64,000 bases of DNA from Brachypodium distachyon (taxonomy: Eukaryota; Streptophyta; Magnoliopsida; Poales; Poaceae). The notes under the pieces are model-generated. The model searched no databases. It was not told where the DNA came from and saw nothing but the letters and a program-made list of their open reading frames with translations. Below, one piece after another: positions 33,622-48,506 of the stretch. Each line of letters begins with the position of its first letter. Position 1 is the first letter of the stretch. The stretch is taken from the NCBI RefSeq assembly GCF_000005505.3, contig NC_016134.3, positions 25,929,584-25,993,583 of the forward strand, in the 5' to 3' direction. Both the position numbers and the translations under genes were made by a program.

Positions 33622-35724
33622 CCTTCTTGGCTTCCTTACCACACATAAACCACTATACCTATTTCAAGGCAGGGACACACGGCGTTCCAGTGCCCACAAT
33701 CCAGCTGAGTCCACCACCAACACCATCATCATCATCACATCTTCACAAACCTTCCCTTCCAGGCTCCAGCTGCCGGAAATCAAAAGAAGAACCGGCTGGG
33801 GAGAATAGCCTTTTGCCCCGTGCGGCCGTGCCCCGTGCACGCGTCTTTCCCCCCAATCTCGTTTGGTTCGCTCCTCTCAATCAAACAAATTGGCGGTCGT
33901 TCACCTCACCTCAGCTCCTCCTGATCATGGCCACCTTGACCGCCATGGGGTCCTTTCCAGTTTCGTGGCAGCCTTACTTCTTCTTTAGCTGCAGGAGAGG
34001 AAAGGCCCACAGTACACTCTATATATCAGATTCAGACCAGATCTGTGTTTCTGATGAGAATGAGATTATACATACATACATATATCCTTCCGGGCACACA
34101 TAAAGGATGCAATGATTATGCGAGAAATTAGCGGCCAAGAGATTCTTTCTGAGTTTCACTGCTGAAAAACCTAAAAAAAAAAGGAATAATTGATGGTCTG
34201 CCACAGCAGTAGCTAGCGCGCTCATGCAGAGTCAAATTAACCAGGGACTGGCAATTTTTCAGAGTATGTGAGTAGTTGTTTCTACCAGGCTATCATCAGT
34301 AACACTCAGCATATATGATCGTAGTGGGGCAACATTCGGAACTTTGCATGGAATTCTGAACCTATAGGCGAGCATGCAATGCGATTTGAGTCGTGCCTCC
34401 AATGAAAACGCCTATAGCTATATGGACCAACCTCACACATCAATTATTGTAAAACCACATACTTTCTTGTATACAAATCTATACCACATACTTCATACGG
34501 AGTACTATAATTTTGAGGGACAGGGCGAAAACTCTTTTGGTGTTCTTCTACAGTAATACAAATTAATGGTGTACATTTTGGTGTCTTTTTTTACAGCACG
34601 TCGCTTACTGATGTTGCAACAATGTCAGGCTGCCGCACTTAATTTGAATGGCATATAGATGGAAGCAAAAAAGTAAGGAGTTTTAACCGAAACCAAAAGT
34701 AAGTTAACAAAATTATTCAGCTTTCGGTTGTTAGTTCGGTTATACTTGTGAAAACCGAAATTTTATTTTGGCGACGTGAGTTCCTTTTTTTGTTTGGAAA
34801 CTGGGTGACTTCAATTTCTACTCGTTTTTTCTTTTTGAGAGGAACTTCAATTTCTACTCGTCTTAACTGCAAAAAAGAAAAGGCCAAATGAAGCCACTAC
34901 AAGAAATAGATAAGGTGCATTCCCCTAACGAGCCCAAAGCCCATCTTTCAATTCAGACCCACAATCGAATACGTTGCCCTCTATCACCCCGTCCCGACCC
35001 CTCTCTCTTTCCACCGAAAACCCAAGTCTTGGCGGGCAAATCAAATGATCTGTCTTCAAGACAAGAAAATAAGAATAATATGCTAGGAAATTCAAAGTTA
35101 GATACCCTATTTGAGGGGAATTTTCAAGAAAGTTCAGAATTTTTCTAATTGCCTTGTATATCTAATACTCACTCCGTTCCTAAATTCTTACTTGAACTAA
35201 AATCACGATAACAATGTAGGAACTGAAGAGTATACTACTCAATAGCCAAGGTTTCAATGGCTAAACAAGCATGCTGTGTAAAAACATGATTATTTGATTG
35301 GAACATCCAGTTGTTTCTGTATTTTTTTTTTCTACACCTGTTTAAAATCGCTACTGATGCAAACATCTATATTTTGCATCTACATTTTGCATATGAACAA
35401 AATAAACAACACAGATGTAATCATGAAGCGTAGTGACCTTATCAATATAATTGTCCAACGAAATTTATTAAAGCCACAACGACGGACGGAATTTCAGGAC
35501 AACTGATCCACAAATCCCATCAAGTCGATAAAGATGTGCGGAAAGGTCGAAACAGGGTAACAGTAGATATGCAAGTCTCTACCATAAAAAACAGCCTATA
35601 GAAGGAGCTACGACACAGCGGCACGGCACCTAATTGGCATGATGTTTAGACTAGGTAACACAAACTCGAGAGTTCCATTTAGCGAAGGAAATGGTCTGTC
35701 CAGTGGCTTCAGCTATCTCAACTC

Positions 35725-38114
<2,390 letters not shown>

Positions 38115-38200
38115 GGCGGCGGCGGCGTCGAGGCGGCGGGCGAAAGGATCGGAGATGGATGAAGGCGACGGCGGCGGCGGCGAGAGGAAACAACTGACGG

Positions 38201-38335
38201 GTAGGGTTGGAAGGAGGGGCTTAATATATGCGCGGCGGAGGAGTGGCGGCTGCGTTACGTCCGTGGTGGGTGGACTTGGGGCCCCGCGCTCGTTTGACTG
38301 GGCCGGGTTATGTGTAAACAAAGACCAACAGCCCA
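38201..38335 (-). promoter_or_regulatory. RPL10 core promoter
   Basis: On the minus strand a TATA-like CATATATTAA lies at 38221-38230, about 107 bp upstream of the ATG. A telo-box-like AACCCTAC lies at 38201-38208. Site II motifs TGGGCY occur at 38299-38304 (plus) and 38330-38335 (minus). Telo boxes with site II elements are the known pattern of plant ribosomal protein promoters. Confidence 0.55.
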
Positions 38336-39592
38336 GTTCACGGCGGCGAAGCTCCACGAGACCAGGACAAAAGCTGCCATTCCGCTCACAAAAAAAAGGA
38401 CAAAAGGGGCCAACAGAAGTAACATGACACGTGTCGTCTTCAAATGGGTTCAAGTTGTGAGTATGGAGAATTTTACCCATATAAAATAGAAAATTTAAAG
38501 TTTGGAAGGCCCAAGATTGGGCAACAAGGCGGTGGCACTAGGCAGCAGCTTTCTGTGTGTGCCAAAATATTTGTCTTACAAATTTAATATCAGACTCAAA
38601 AATTAGATTTTATTCAAAATGTTCCAAAATTCCTGAAACTTCGGTCATTTTGACACGGACCAAAAGTAAAACAATTGCATATTTAAAATCTTATACAGTA
38701 AGTACTCCAAGTTCTCGTGAAACTCGCTTCAAGCACAGACAAGTTACATCATTTTCTAGTTTCTACTCCTGTAGGGTTATCGACTGTCAGCAAAGTTGCA
38801 GAAGAATTTCTGCTACGTCATGATAAATTGGTCGACTCCAAGCAGCTTTACTGATTGGCACCACGGAGACAACAAAAGAATTTCACAAGTCCACAGAAAT
38901 CTCCTACTCCCTCTCCCTCCGTCTTGAAATCCATGCCAGTTAATTCCCGACGGGGGGAGTATATGAAGCAGTATAAACACGCACAAATTTGAATGAAGTG
39001 TCCCGCATTTAACGATCTTTACAACAAAAACAAGCAGAAGAATTGTTCAATCTCCAGGCACCAAAATAGCAGAGGAATGAACATTCCACGGATAAATAAT
39101 GCATTCTATCAACTAGCAAAAATGGCTGAATAGCCAATTTCTATTATCTTTTCCTTGCTTTTGAGGACTACACAACATCAGTACAGTAAACCTCTAGATG
39201 CAACTATCGGACTTGGACTACTAGTCTCCAAAAAACTCAAGCTGCAGAAAGTGCTGACAAGATCACACCGCTGAACATGGACAAACTTTGTCACAAGTGT
39301 CCATGTAAGAAACATTAACCCCATGAAGATAAAACGACTGCAGACAAAAGTAACAACGCCCATTCCTGTGCATTTGCCGGCTCCATCCCATAACCAGTAC
39401 CATAGCAGCATGACTGCTGCCAGACATGATGATTGCAGTATTTGCTGATTGCTTCTAGGATTGGTGCCTTAGTGGAACCTATAACAAAGTGAAGAACCCA
39501 TGTTAGCGATGCATGAGACGAGATTGAGGTGGTGATGGTGAGATAGGATTGGCTTACAGGGAACCTTTTAACAGATAAAAAGATCTTATGGG
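38336..39592. other. Spacer between RPL10 and the CIP111-like gene
   Basis: No gene recognised. It contains distal RPL10 promoter sequence, a mini-Stowaway at 38907-38959 and the 3' UTR and terminator region of the CIP111-like gene, which reads toward it. Confidence 0.4.
38907..38959. repeat. Miniature Stowaway MITE (53 bp, TA target)
   Basis: It begins CTCCCTCTCCCTCCGTCTTG after TA and ends CGACGGGGGGAG before TA. The ends are complementary and the interior is almost entirely deleted. Confidence 0.55.
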
Positions 39593-42500
39593 CTATGAAA
39601 TGGCAGGTCCTGTATGTTCTCCCAGCATTGTTGCTTTCGCTGTGTCATCAACCAATCGGCGAAATTGCGCCGCGAGTTCTTGGTAAAACTTCATATCTGA
39701 AGGTTTTACCCGGTCGATTGCCGACTTGAAGTGTATAGATGATACTTCCAGAATGTCAAAGTTCTCCTGATAAAAATGTAAATAGTTTATCAGCAAGCTT
39801 CTAGTGAAAGGACAGAGAGCCCTTATGTACCCACAATGGGGAAAGGGCAGGTAGCATACATCAAGCGCAGCAACAGCAGCTTCCCTGCAGACAAGCTTTA
39901 TGTCTGCACCAGTGTAGCCTTCCGTAAGCCTAGCAAGTTCATTTAAGCTGACGTCATGACTGCATGGAATACTGCGTGTATGAATCCGGAAAATATCTTC
40001 ACGATCAACTTCATCTGGTGGTTGCACGTCAAGCAGTCTATCGAAACGACCTAGTGCATGAATCATTCATAAAGTTATACTAACAATATAGAAAGCAATT
40101 ATATGTGTAGCCAAGCAATGTGCATGGTCCATAAATGCATGCATAGTATGTGTAATTAAGATAGATGACCTGGCCTCAGAAGTGCAATGTCAATTTTGTC
40201 AGGGCGATTTGTAGCTGCAATAACAGAAACACCAACATTCTGGCCCAAACCTGTCGCAACCATAGTAACTATGTATGAGCAAGACCTAATCGTCAACAGA
40301 TACAGGAGGTCACCAGCAGTTTCCAACTAAGAATGAAAAGACAACCAAATGGCAGAAGACCAACCACTGGTAAGGAACCAGGGCCTCAATTTAGAGCAAC
40401 TATGGTTACAGCCATAACATTTGGTTTTTACTTTTTTTTCTTCTCAAAAACACATCCAAATGTGTATCATTTGGTATTAGAAGGAGATCAGCAAGAGGGT
40501 TTTACTCTTATCAAGAATGAACAACATATATGGAATCAAGCGGTAGAAACAAAAGAAGCTTCTGATGCTGCTAGCTGTCACCTAACCAATCACAGACAAA
40601 AAACATCTTACCGTCCATTTCCACCAGCAACTGAGCGAGTACCCTATCAGCAACAGAGATGCCACTATTTCCATGGCTACGAGTTACCGCAAGCCCATCT
40701 ATTTCATCAAAAAATAATATTGCCGGTGCATTATATTTCGCCTTCTCAAATAGTGATCTTACTGCTTTTTCAGAGTCACCGACCCATTTGCTAAAAAGTT
40801 CAGGACCCTTAACTGCAAGGAAATTCATTTTTGCTTCAGAGGCTACAGCTCGAGCCATCAATGTCTTGCTGCAACCTGGTGGTCCAATCATTAGCAATCC
40901 TCTAGGAGGACGGATCCCTATGCGTTCAAACGCTTCTGGGCATTTCTGTGGCAATTGGATGGCTTCAATTAACTGCTGCTTGATTCTGGCTTGGCCACCA
41001 ACATCTTCCCATCGTACTTTTGGAAGCTCTAGCATTACCTGTAAAGGAAATGATAAAACCATTAATATTGTGCTATCTTCTACAGACCACACATGTATTT
41101 ACTGATGTTAGTGTTTATTTTTCATAAGACAATTAGACATGAGGAAGCATATCATTAAACCAAATCAAGAGCACGTTACATTAAATTGAGTTGTTATGGC
41201 AAAACTTTATATCACTTGTCACAAAATGTGCAAGTTTAATCTAGTGTTCACTGGTCATCAGTTGGAGTTCAGGAACAAAAAGATGACACAAACTCAAAAA
41301 AAGGAAACAAGAGGGAAATATCATAACATAAACAACATCAAGTAATGAGAAAAGAAATCAGGGAAAGAAACACTAAATGAACAAATCAGGTGGATAAAAA
41401 TGATACCTCACGCATTGCACTTGGTCTAACTTTAATTTTGGCCTTTTCGAAGTCCTCTTTAGTCACTAACAATAGCAATTCATCTTCCTTATCATCAGGC
41501 TCGCTACTTTCAGTGCTATTGCCCTTACTGATAGGCGGAAAATCCTTCGTTGACATGGTTAACTTTGAGAGAGATGATGATAATGAGCTAACTTCACACC
41601 CCAAAACTCCATCTATCCCTCGACCATTAGACTTTTCTGTACTGGTGGCATGATCACTAAGTAGTTGAGTTGAACTTTCTTTTACACTGACATAACGGCG
41701 AAGAGCACTCAATGCAGCCTCATTGCAGAGTGCCGCCAGATCAGCACCCACAAATCCATGAGTGGCAAAAGCAAGGGACTCAACTTCTTCACTTGTGAGA
41801 GAATGGTGAACTCCAGTTAGAAGGTGATGAAGTATGTCCAACCTCTGTCCTGGAGATGGTACTCCTGCAAGTGACCCATTTTGTAGACAAAAAAAACACC
41901 AATTGGTCAACTTTGATAGAATCAACATTTCAATATTATAATTATCTGCAATGATGGTCAGACTGCATATGCTGCAATCTATAAGTGCATGTCGAACCAC
42001 TGCTGCTGAAGTCATACAAAATAACTGCTGAAGTCATACAAAATAACAGTCTATGGGGGATGATATCTCTAAGAACCATGAAGTACTTCAGAAAGAACTT
42101 CAAAAGCAAAATAATTGATTGCCTATTCTCAGGGAAAAGAAGATAGTCAATTGCCAACCATTTGTTTTGGGTCACCCTAAATGGATGAAATTATTGCTGA
42201 CATGGATCCTTGATGTATTTGGCACATCTATTACCATTTGGTTTTAGTTGGAAAATGTATACTTGTGCTTGGGGATGGTTGCAAATAATAACTTACAAGA
42301 GTCAGATGTATGGTATAGTAGATTACATCCATATATATTAAGCTGAAAGTACATGAAGAAAACCAGAGCTTTCTACCTATTTCAATGTCTTGATCAAATC
42401 TTCCTGGACGTCGTAATGCACGATCAATACTGTCGGGTCGATTTGTAGCAGCAATCAGGATAACACGGTCATTAGGGCCTATCTCATCCATAAGTTTTAA

Positions 42501-45117
42501 CAGAGTGGCAACCATTCTTAGAGATAACTCCTCGCCCCCATCCTTCCTGGCTGGAGCAATTGCATCCAATTCATCAATAAATATCTAATATGAATGAAGA
42601 TACATATCATCAATGAACAATATATTTACAATAATAATATGATGTGCTAAACATTGATAATTAGCTTAGTTAGGTGACTTGATAAACTTACATGTGCCCT
42701 GAGTTAGATGCAACCACTTAGAGATGATGAATGAAGACACCTCAATTACAAACAAAAAAATATATGTACCTTGAAACAGTTTTTGCTTTCTTCTTTAGTT
42801 GCAGCATGTGTGTTAAATCGATTTTAAATTAGTAGCTTCAGTACAAATATAAAGAATACAGTGTAAAGGATGAGATGTGCCTCAAGATGACAATCAAATG
42901 TATATAGGCGTATTGAGTGTGTCAAAACTTTATTTTCATGTTGAATGATAAGGGGTAACATCCAGCAATAGGAATCATTTTAAACACAGGTCCATAAAGT
43001 TGTCAAAAAAATGTTCCTTGTAGTCTTTTTTATGCCTCACCATATCGGGAGAGAAATATGTTTAAAATTATGATATTAGCCTTGTAAAAAGGTATATCCA
43101 ATAGTCTTTTAAGTGTAGTTGACATGACAACAAAAGGTATCAGTGCATTGGAAGAAAATCTAACCACAGCAGGTGCCGCTTGCTTAGCTGAACTGAAAAT
43201 ATCATACAATGCCTGTTCACTTTCACCGTGATACTGAGTAATGATCTCTGGTCCATTGATTGTAAAAAGGTTGGCCCCTGCATTATAGGCACATGAAGAA
43301 GCAAGAGAGGTTTTCCCCGTTCCAGGTGGACCATAAAGAAGAACACCTTTGTACCTGAAATCAATCAACATCATATTACTAATTGAAATAACAGAGACTC
43401 AATAATAAATGTGTACAAGATCTGGGGGAGGGGGGGGGGGGGATATCAACCGTATACCTTGGGAAATCATCCAAACAATGCCTTGGCAAACCAATTTGAT
43501 CTGCCAATGAAAATGAAATCATTTCTTTTAGTTTTTTCAACTCCTTAGATAACCCGCCAAGCCTTGGATCATGATGTGAATCTTCATTTTCTATATCAGC
43601 ATGTGGGGAATATTTTGATGTGAACCCTATCTTATCTGATCCAAGCTCCTCTGAACAGGACAAACCAGAAAGGTGCACTTTTGTGGTTCTGTCAACGAGG
43701 AATGAAGCAAGGGATTCTCCCAATTTAGGAGAGAACTCCACACTAGACAATGAATTCTTTTCCAGATGCACTGCATCCAGGGCAGAACCATCTATTTCTG
43801 CGTGTGAAACTACAAACATAGATAATTTCCCACACATTGAGAGAGGAACATAGTTTCCTTTCAACAAGTGCCTACCATGGAGCCACCGTGTTGCACAAGT
43901 CTGCAGCAAATCATTAATTTTCTCATCTGCTAATGCTGATTTTGCAGTGGCTTGGTCCAACAATAATGAAGAACCACTGTTAGAGGCAGAATCAAGGGAT
44001 TCATTCCTACGTGGAGTTGAAGGAATCTTCTTAGGTGACTCCATAACCATCAAACTTTTTACAGCATGACTATCCGACTCTGACTTATCATTGCCAGATG
44101 ATCCAACTTTTGGGGAAATTAGTCTAAGGTAAAGATCGCAACATCTTATCTGCCACAAAATCTCACCACCATCAATTTGTTTTTGGGCTTGAGATGTATA
44201 TATGGGGCTAATAAACAAAGAACGACCGACTGAAGGGTATCCCAGCATACAGGAAATATCCCAAGAGAGCTTGATACCATTCTTTTGAACCTGATAAGAT
44301 GGCCACTTAATCAGAAACTTTTACAGGTTGGCATTCTCAGCATTTAGGAGCCAAGAAAAAGAATGATAAAAGAGCCCATACCTCACGTGAAGGAAAAATA
44401 GTGGCAATCACAAAATTCATCCCAGCTTCATTAGACATGAGATCATTTTCCACATCAAGACCAAAGAATCTATTGCATTCCTCAAATAAACTATCAAGTG
44501 GGAAGCCATTCCGACTGTCAGAAATGAGTGATACCTAAGAAGAAGGAACAGAGCTCAGCTGACTTATCCAAAAAAACATATAGATCACACTAGTAGACTA
44601 GCAAATTCAATTTCTCACTTTTATCCTTTCAGTAAGTGTATATTCAATCGACGAGATGGCATTGCATCAGAGCAAATAGAACATCAAAAGGCCACAATGA
44701 GAAATGTCTACACAACCAAAGGTAATTAATAGAAAGAATTGAAGCTAAATATGGAAGAAAGGTATAGTATTAAGTTCAATTCAAGTTCGGGACAAAAGTA
44801 ATCCTAAAATTTGAGGAGCATACAGAGACGAGACACCCAGGGCGCAGCCCGGCGCCGACCATGGCGGGCTCAGAGAGCCAGAGCCTCCCCTCGGGACCGC
44901 GGCTCCCGCCCCTGGGGACCACATCGGCGATGGGGCCGGCAAAACTGCCGGCGCCTCCGCCGGGCACGAGCGCCGGGTACCGAGCCGCCGCCGCGGCAGC
45001 GATGGATGGGAAGTCGAAGGCGTAGCCGCCGGTACCGTCGCGGGCGTGAGAGGGAGGGGTGCGAGGTGACGGCTGCGGAGACGCCGCCGGCTTCTTCTTT
45101 TTGCCCTTGGAGGACAT
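39593..45117 (-). CDS. CIP111: CIP111-like double AAA ATPase (Afg2/Drg1, SPATA5 type)
   Basis: Minus-strand gene of ten exons: 44824-45117, 44382-44534, 43458-44290, 43165-43354, 42377-42584, 41407-41864, 40612-41038, 40170-40250, 39860-40050 and 39593-39766 (3009 nt, 1002 residues). All junctions are GT/AG with matching phases. After a Lys/Pro-rich start and an N domain of about 420 residues come two AAA modules. D1 has Walker A GPPGTGKT (K441) and Walker B FIDELD (D494, E495). D2 has Walker A GPPGCSKT (K770) and Walker B FFDEID (D823, E824). A Ser-rich acidic insert of about 60 residues lies between them. GPPGCSKT in D2 and a length near 1000 are typical of plant calmodulin-interacting protein 111. 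Yeast Afg2/Drg1 releases Rlp24 from pre-60S particles in the cytoplasm; the same role here is inference. Both modules look catalytically complete. RPL10 is the next gene downstream in the same orientation. Confidence 0.93.
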
Positions 45118-45264
45118 GGCGGGTGGCGGCGGTTTCCGGCGAGGGGTTAGCTAGGGTTTAAGAATCGGCAGTCCCGGTGTTACTCGAGTGACTAGAGTCG
45201 TTACAAATCCTAGTGGCAGTTTTGGGCAATTTATTCAGAAAAAAACAGAAAGTGATTCGAATTT

Positions 45265-45362
45265 GTCTAATTAACTCTTTTTACGTGTATCTAGACTATT
45301 TTAGTATATAGGTGTGTTCATGTTTAAACAAATTTGAGTCATTTAATATGGGACGAAGAGAG
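45265..45362. repeat. Stowaway-like MITE, degraded
   Basis: The right end AAATTTGAGTCATTTAATAT followed by GGGACGAAGAGAGTA and the internal CGTGTATCTAGACTATTTTAG match the Stowaway family pattern. The left terminus is decayed. Confidence 0.45.
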
Positions 45363-46549
45363 TAGAATTCTTGAAAAATCTCTACATAAAACATAAGAAA
45401 AGAGCAACTTTTGTTCAAATTTTCAGAATCTGTAAAAATATCGGAAAATCTATTTGCACGCCGTCCGGCAATTCTCCTTACGCGCAGACGTGTTCCCCGT
45501 CGTCCGTTTTGCATCGCACGGGCTCCTTTTTCGTACTCCTGTCTCTTCTCTCTGTGTGTCTCTCTCCTCTCTTCATCTATCTTTCCCCACGCCGTTCTCT
45601 TCTCTCTGTCTCCACACGCGACTCCTCTCCAGAAGCTTCCCCTCTCCTCCACGCTGATTCCTCCCTGTGCTGCCCCTCTTTGAGATCCTCCGTCCTGTCC
45701 CACCTCCTCCCCTAGTTGCTCCTCCCATGGGCATCTGATCAAATAGGCCACGCGTTCATGGGAGGTCCTTGGAATGGAGTAGGGAGGCGACTAACGAGTT
45801 GAGGGAGACGAGGAGGGAGTGCGTGCTCCTGCGGGAGGCATCGAGCAGGCTGCGCACGGCATCGGGGTGGCCAGGAGGCTAAGGCAGCGTGCGGGTACGA
45901 GTGCGCTAGGAGGATGAGGCGGGGGAGGTGTGAGGCGGTGGCCGCTGCAGTCGTGGAGACATGGGCACGGATTTGAGATGGTGGCGAGCACGAAGGGGCA
46001 AGGGTGTTGTGCAGAAGCTCGGAGTGTTGGGACGAGACGTAGAGCACAGTCGCCTGGTGAGGACGGCCCAGGTCTGCGTCACTGCAGATGAACAATGTTC
46101 ATGGCGAGTTGATGTAGGCGGCGTCAGAGGCGGTGACAACATTGCAGCTAGCGGATGGCTATTTTATTCTGTGCACTGGAGGTGTTCGATGAAATGTGGC
46201 TCAGGTTTGTTCTATGCATCGAAGGCGTTCGATGAAATGATGGCTCAGTTGTATTATCGTAGCTGTAGTGAGTGCCTATTTTGATCCATAGATTCTTCCC
46301 TTTATTGTTTTCTTAGTGAGAAGGCACTTCCTATACGTCTTTTGTGATGTGCTTAATGAGGTATGCCGTTCGATGATGCTTCACTCATGAATGTATATGG
46401 GTCATGTTGCAGATTTTGCAAATAGCTGAGCTATTCGTGTTGATAAATTTTGATTGTCATATTAGATTTCTGTATGGAGTTTGTTGGAGAACTTTACTTA
46501 TTGTTCTAGCTTATTGTTTAGTAGTTATTATCACTAAATCAATGGTGTA

Positions 46550-47235
46550 GTGTCCCGGCCATTAAGGCAGTAGTTACCACTGTAGCATGTACATATTATA
46601 GTTATCACCATATCAAAAGTCAAATTGTTGTTACCACCGTTTCAATTCGTTGTTACCACCATCTCACTTATGTAGTCACCAACTTGTTCATGTTACAGTT
46701 ATCACTATGCCACCGATGTAGTTACCGAATGAGTTCTAGTGTTTTGAACCCAATAACTACATATTAAAATCTTGGTAACTGGTATTTTTACTTGTTGGTA
46801 ACTTCTGAGTTTGGAGAAATTCAGCTAAACATATTGTATCTGTTTGTGAATAATCTAGTCTGGTAACTCATATATATATTATCGGATGGTAACTTCTAAT
46901 CTCAAATGAAGTCGCGGAAGCATCCCCAAGTGCCTAGTTTTAAGTGAATAGGTGTCAATGGTTAGGTAACTCAATCATTTATTGGTCGATAACCTCCGAA
47001 CTTGAAGAAAGTGATCTAGAACAACGCCCAAGTGAATTATCCAACCGTTTAGGTTACACTTACAATCATAGCACTCATATAGTTATCCAAGTGTTTGGCT
47101 TACAATTACCATTACAACACTCATCTAGTTATCCAATCATCAAAGTTGTTGTTATCATCATTACACTCATGTAGTTATCTAGTCGATTAGGTTTCAGTTA
47201 TCATCATGACACTCATGTAGTTATGTAGAAGTATA
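46550..47235 (+). repeat. Tandem repeat with a 46-bp unit
   Basis: ACTCAT(A/C/G)TAGTTAT recurs at 47073, 47119, 47165 and 47211, a constant 46-bp spacing. More degenerate units with GTAGTTACCACC-type text extend left to about 46550. The function is unknown. The repeat ends right at the Sirevirus 5' LTR. Confidence 0.7.
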
Positions 47236-47241
47236 GGTTAC

Positions 47242-48452
47242 TGAAAGGGAAACCTTGCCCCTGTATGGGTTTTGATGAATGATGACAACATGGTTGAGGA
47301 ACTAATGAGTTACACAGAGTGTTTCAGGTTTTAGTTCCTCAGAAGAGTTGGTTTTATCCAGCATCGACGACTCCAAAAAATTGAAGTGCAGGTATTGGTT
47401 TGAAGTATGAAGAACTCAATGAAGAACGGAGAATAATGTGAAGCGTAGCTTTCTTCGTAGGTCTTTCCATAGCTTTTTTTTCATTTGAATATAAGAACGC
47501 CGTACTATTAAGGGGGGTTTGAAGTGTGGAGCTGGTTCAGGTGAAACCTATTCTTCATGTTCAGCTTAAGCGAAAACCATTTTCTGTGTGAGTGTTTTCG
47601 TCGGAGTGAAGAATGAAGCATTTCAGGCTTCACAAAAACTTCCGCGTGAAGTCTTCACTCTGATTTCAAATGTGTTTGAAAAACTTTGTCGCTTTACGTT
47701 TTGACCGCGTAATCCAACCGTTGTGAGACAAAGAGATAAAGTGTGAGCTGGAGTCTCAGGGATCACTTTATCCAACGGGTCACAACAGCTAGATCAGCCG
47801 TGGCCAATGTTATATAAGACGACCCACCCCAACGGGTTCGGTGGTGATCCCCAAGGAAATGTTTTGAAGTACACCTGAGAGAACCCTTAGAGCTGAACTG
47901 AGCGTGAAGAATGGAATCCCCTCTCTAGCCGAACACTTGAAGCTTGTTACTTTTGGTGATTGGCATCATCTAGACGGCTATGAGTCAGTGTTGAAGAGCA
48001 ATCGAAGCTTGTGATTCGCCATCACCAGTCTGTGAAGGTCCGGAGATCACCTCAAGATCTACCACGAGTAACTGGGCGAGACTTTGGTCTTAGCTCAGGA
48101 GGATTGGGTGGACTTGTGTGTCCGCGAGTCTTGTGTGACTTAGCCCCCTCAACGGAGACGTAGGATTGTGCCAACAATTTGAACTTCGGAAAACAAATTC
48201 CCGTGTTTTCGTGTTTTGGTGATATCGTTCATCAATCCCATACTTTCTGTTGAAGTATAATTGTTCTTACTGTTCTTGTCTCCACTGCTATTGCTTAACT
48301 TGTTCATCTTTCTTCATTCCACTGCAACTCTAAAATTTGCTAAGTAAAATCTCTATTGTTGAAATACTATGACTGTCTTCAGTCTTCACTTTTGAATAAA
48401 ACATAATACTGGTCACATTCACCCCCCCCTCTGTGACGTACTCGATCTTTCA
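47242..48452 (+). repeat. 5' LTR of the Sirevirus (1211 bp)
   Basis: It begins TGAAAGGG and ends CTTTCA, so the termini are inverted (TGAAAG/CTTTCA). A primer binding site follows two bases later. Confidence 0.75.
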
Positions 48453-48454
48453 CT

Positions 48455-48470
48455 TGGTATCAGAGCAAGG
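48455..48470 (+). other. Primer binding site (initiator methionine tRNA)
   Basis: TGGTATCAGAGCAAGG is complementary to the 3' end of plant initiator-methionine tRNA, the usual Copia primer. It lies two bases after the LTR. Confidence 0.85.
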
Positions 48471-48506
48471 TCTCCTTGTTTTGGTTTAACCACCTGAGGA
48501 AGAAAT

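Larger units (their letters stand above)
30170..35724. other. Gene-free 5.5-kb stretch with MITE relics
   Basis: No gene is supported. It contains a TIR-bounded segment (32576-33311), a Stowaway copy (33519-33621) and a Stowaway left-end scrap near 35168-35190. A GC-richer segment at 33.65-34.0 kb begins a short frame (MATLTAMGSFPVSWQPYF, from 33927); it could be an orphan first exon, but nothing downstream confirms it. The rest is AT-rich. The 3' end of RPL10 begins at 35725. Confidence 0.4.
45150..47241. other. Upstream spacer of the CIP111-like gene
   Basis: No gene is supported. It holds a Stowaway-like copy at 45265-45362, a CT-rich then GC-rich fragment of unknown origin at 45.45-46.3 kb, and a degenerate tandem repeat at 46.55-47.23 kb. 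GTTCGATGAAATG occurs twice, about 42 bp apart, near 46187 and 46229. The 5' LTR of the Sirevirus begins at 47242. Confidence 0.4.

Noticed and set aside
34895..34907. CACTACAAGAAAT, like a CACTA terminus
   Set aside because: No matching right end, no subterminal repeats and no target duplication could be found nearby. The motif is too short alone.
45454..46284. Several open frames in CT- and GC-rich sequence upstream of the CIP111-like gene
   Set aside because: No domain, no consistent splice model, and frames overlap on both strands. They look like by-products of base composition.
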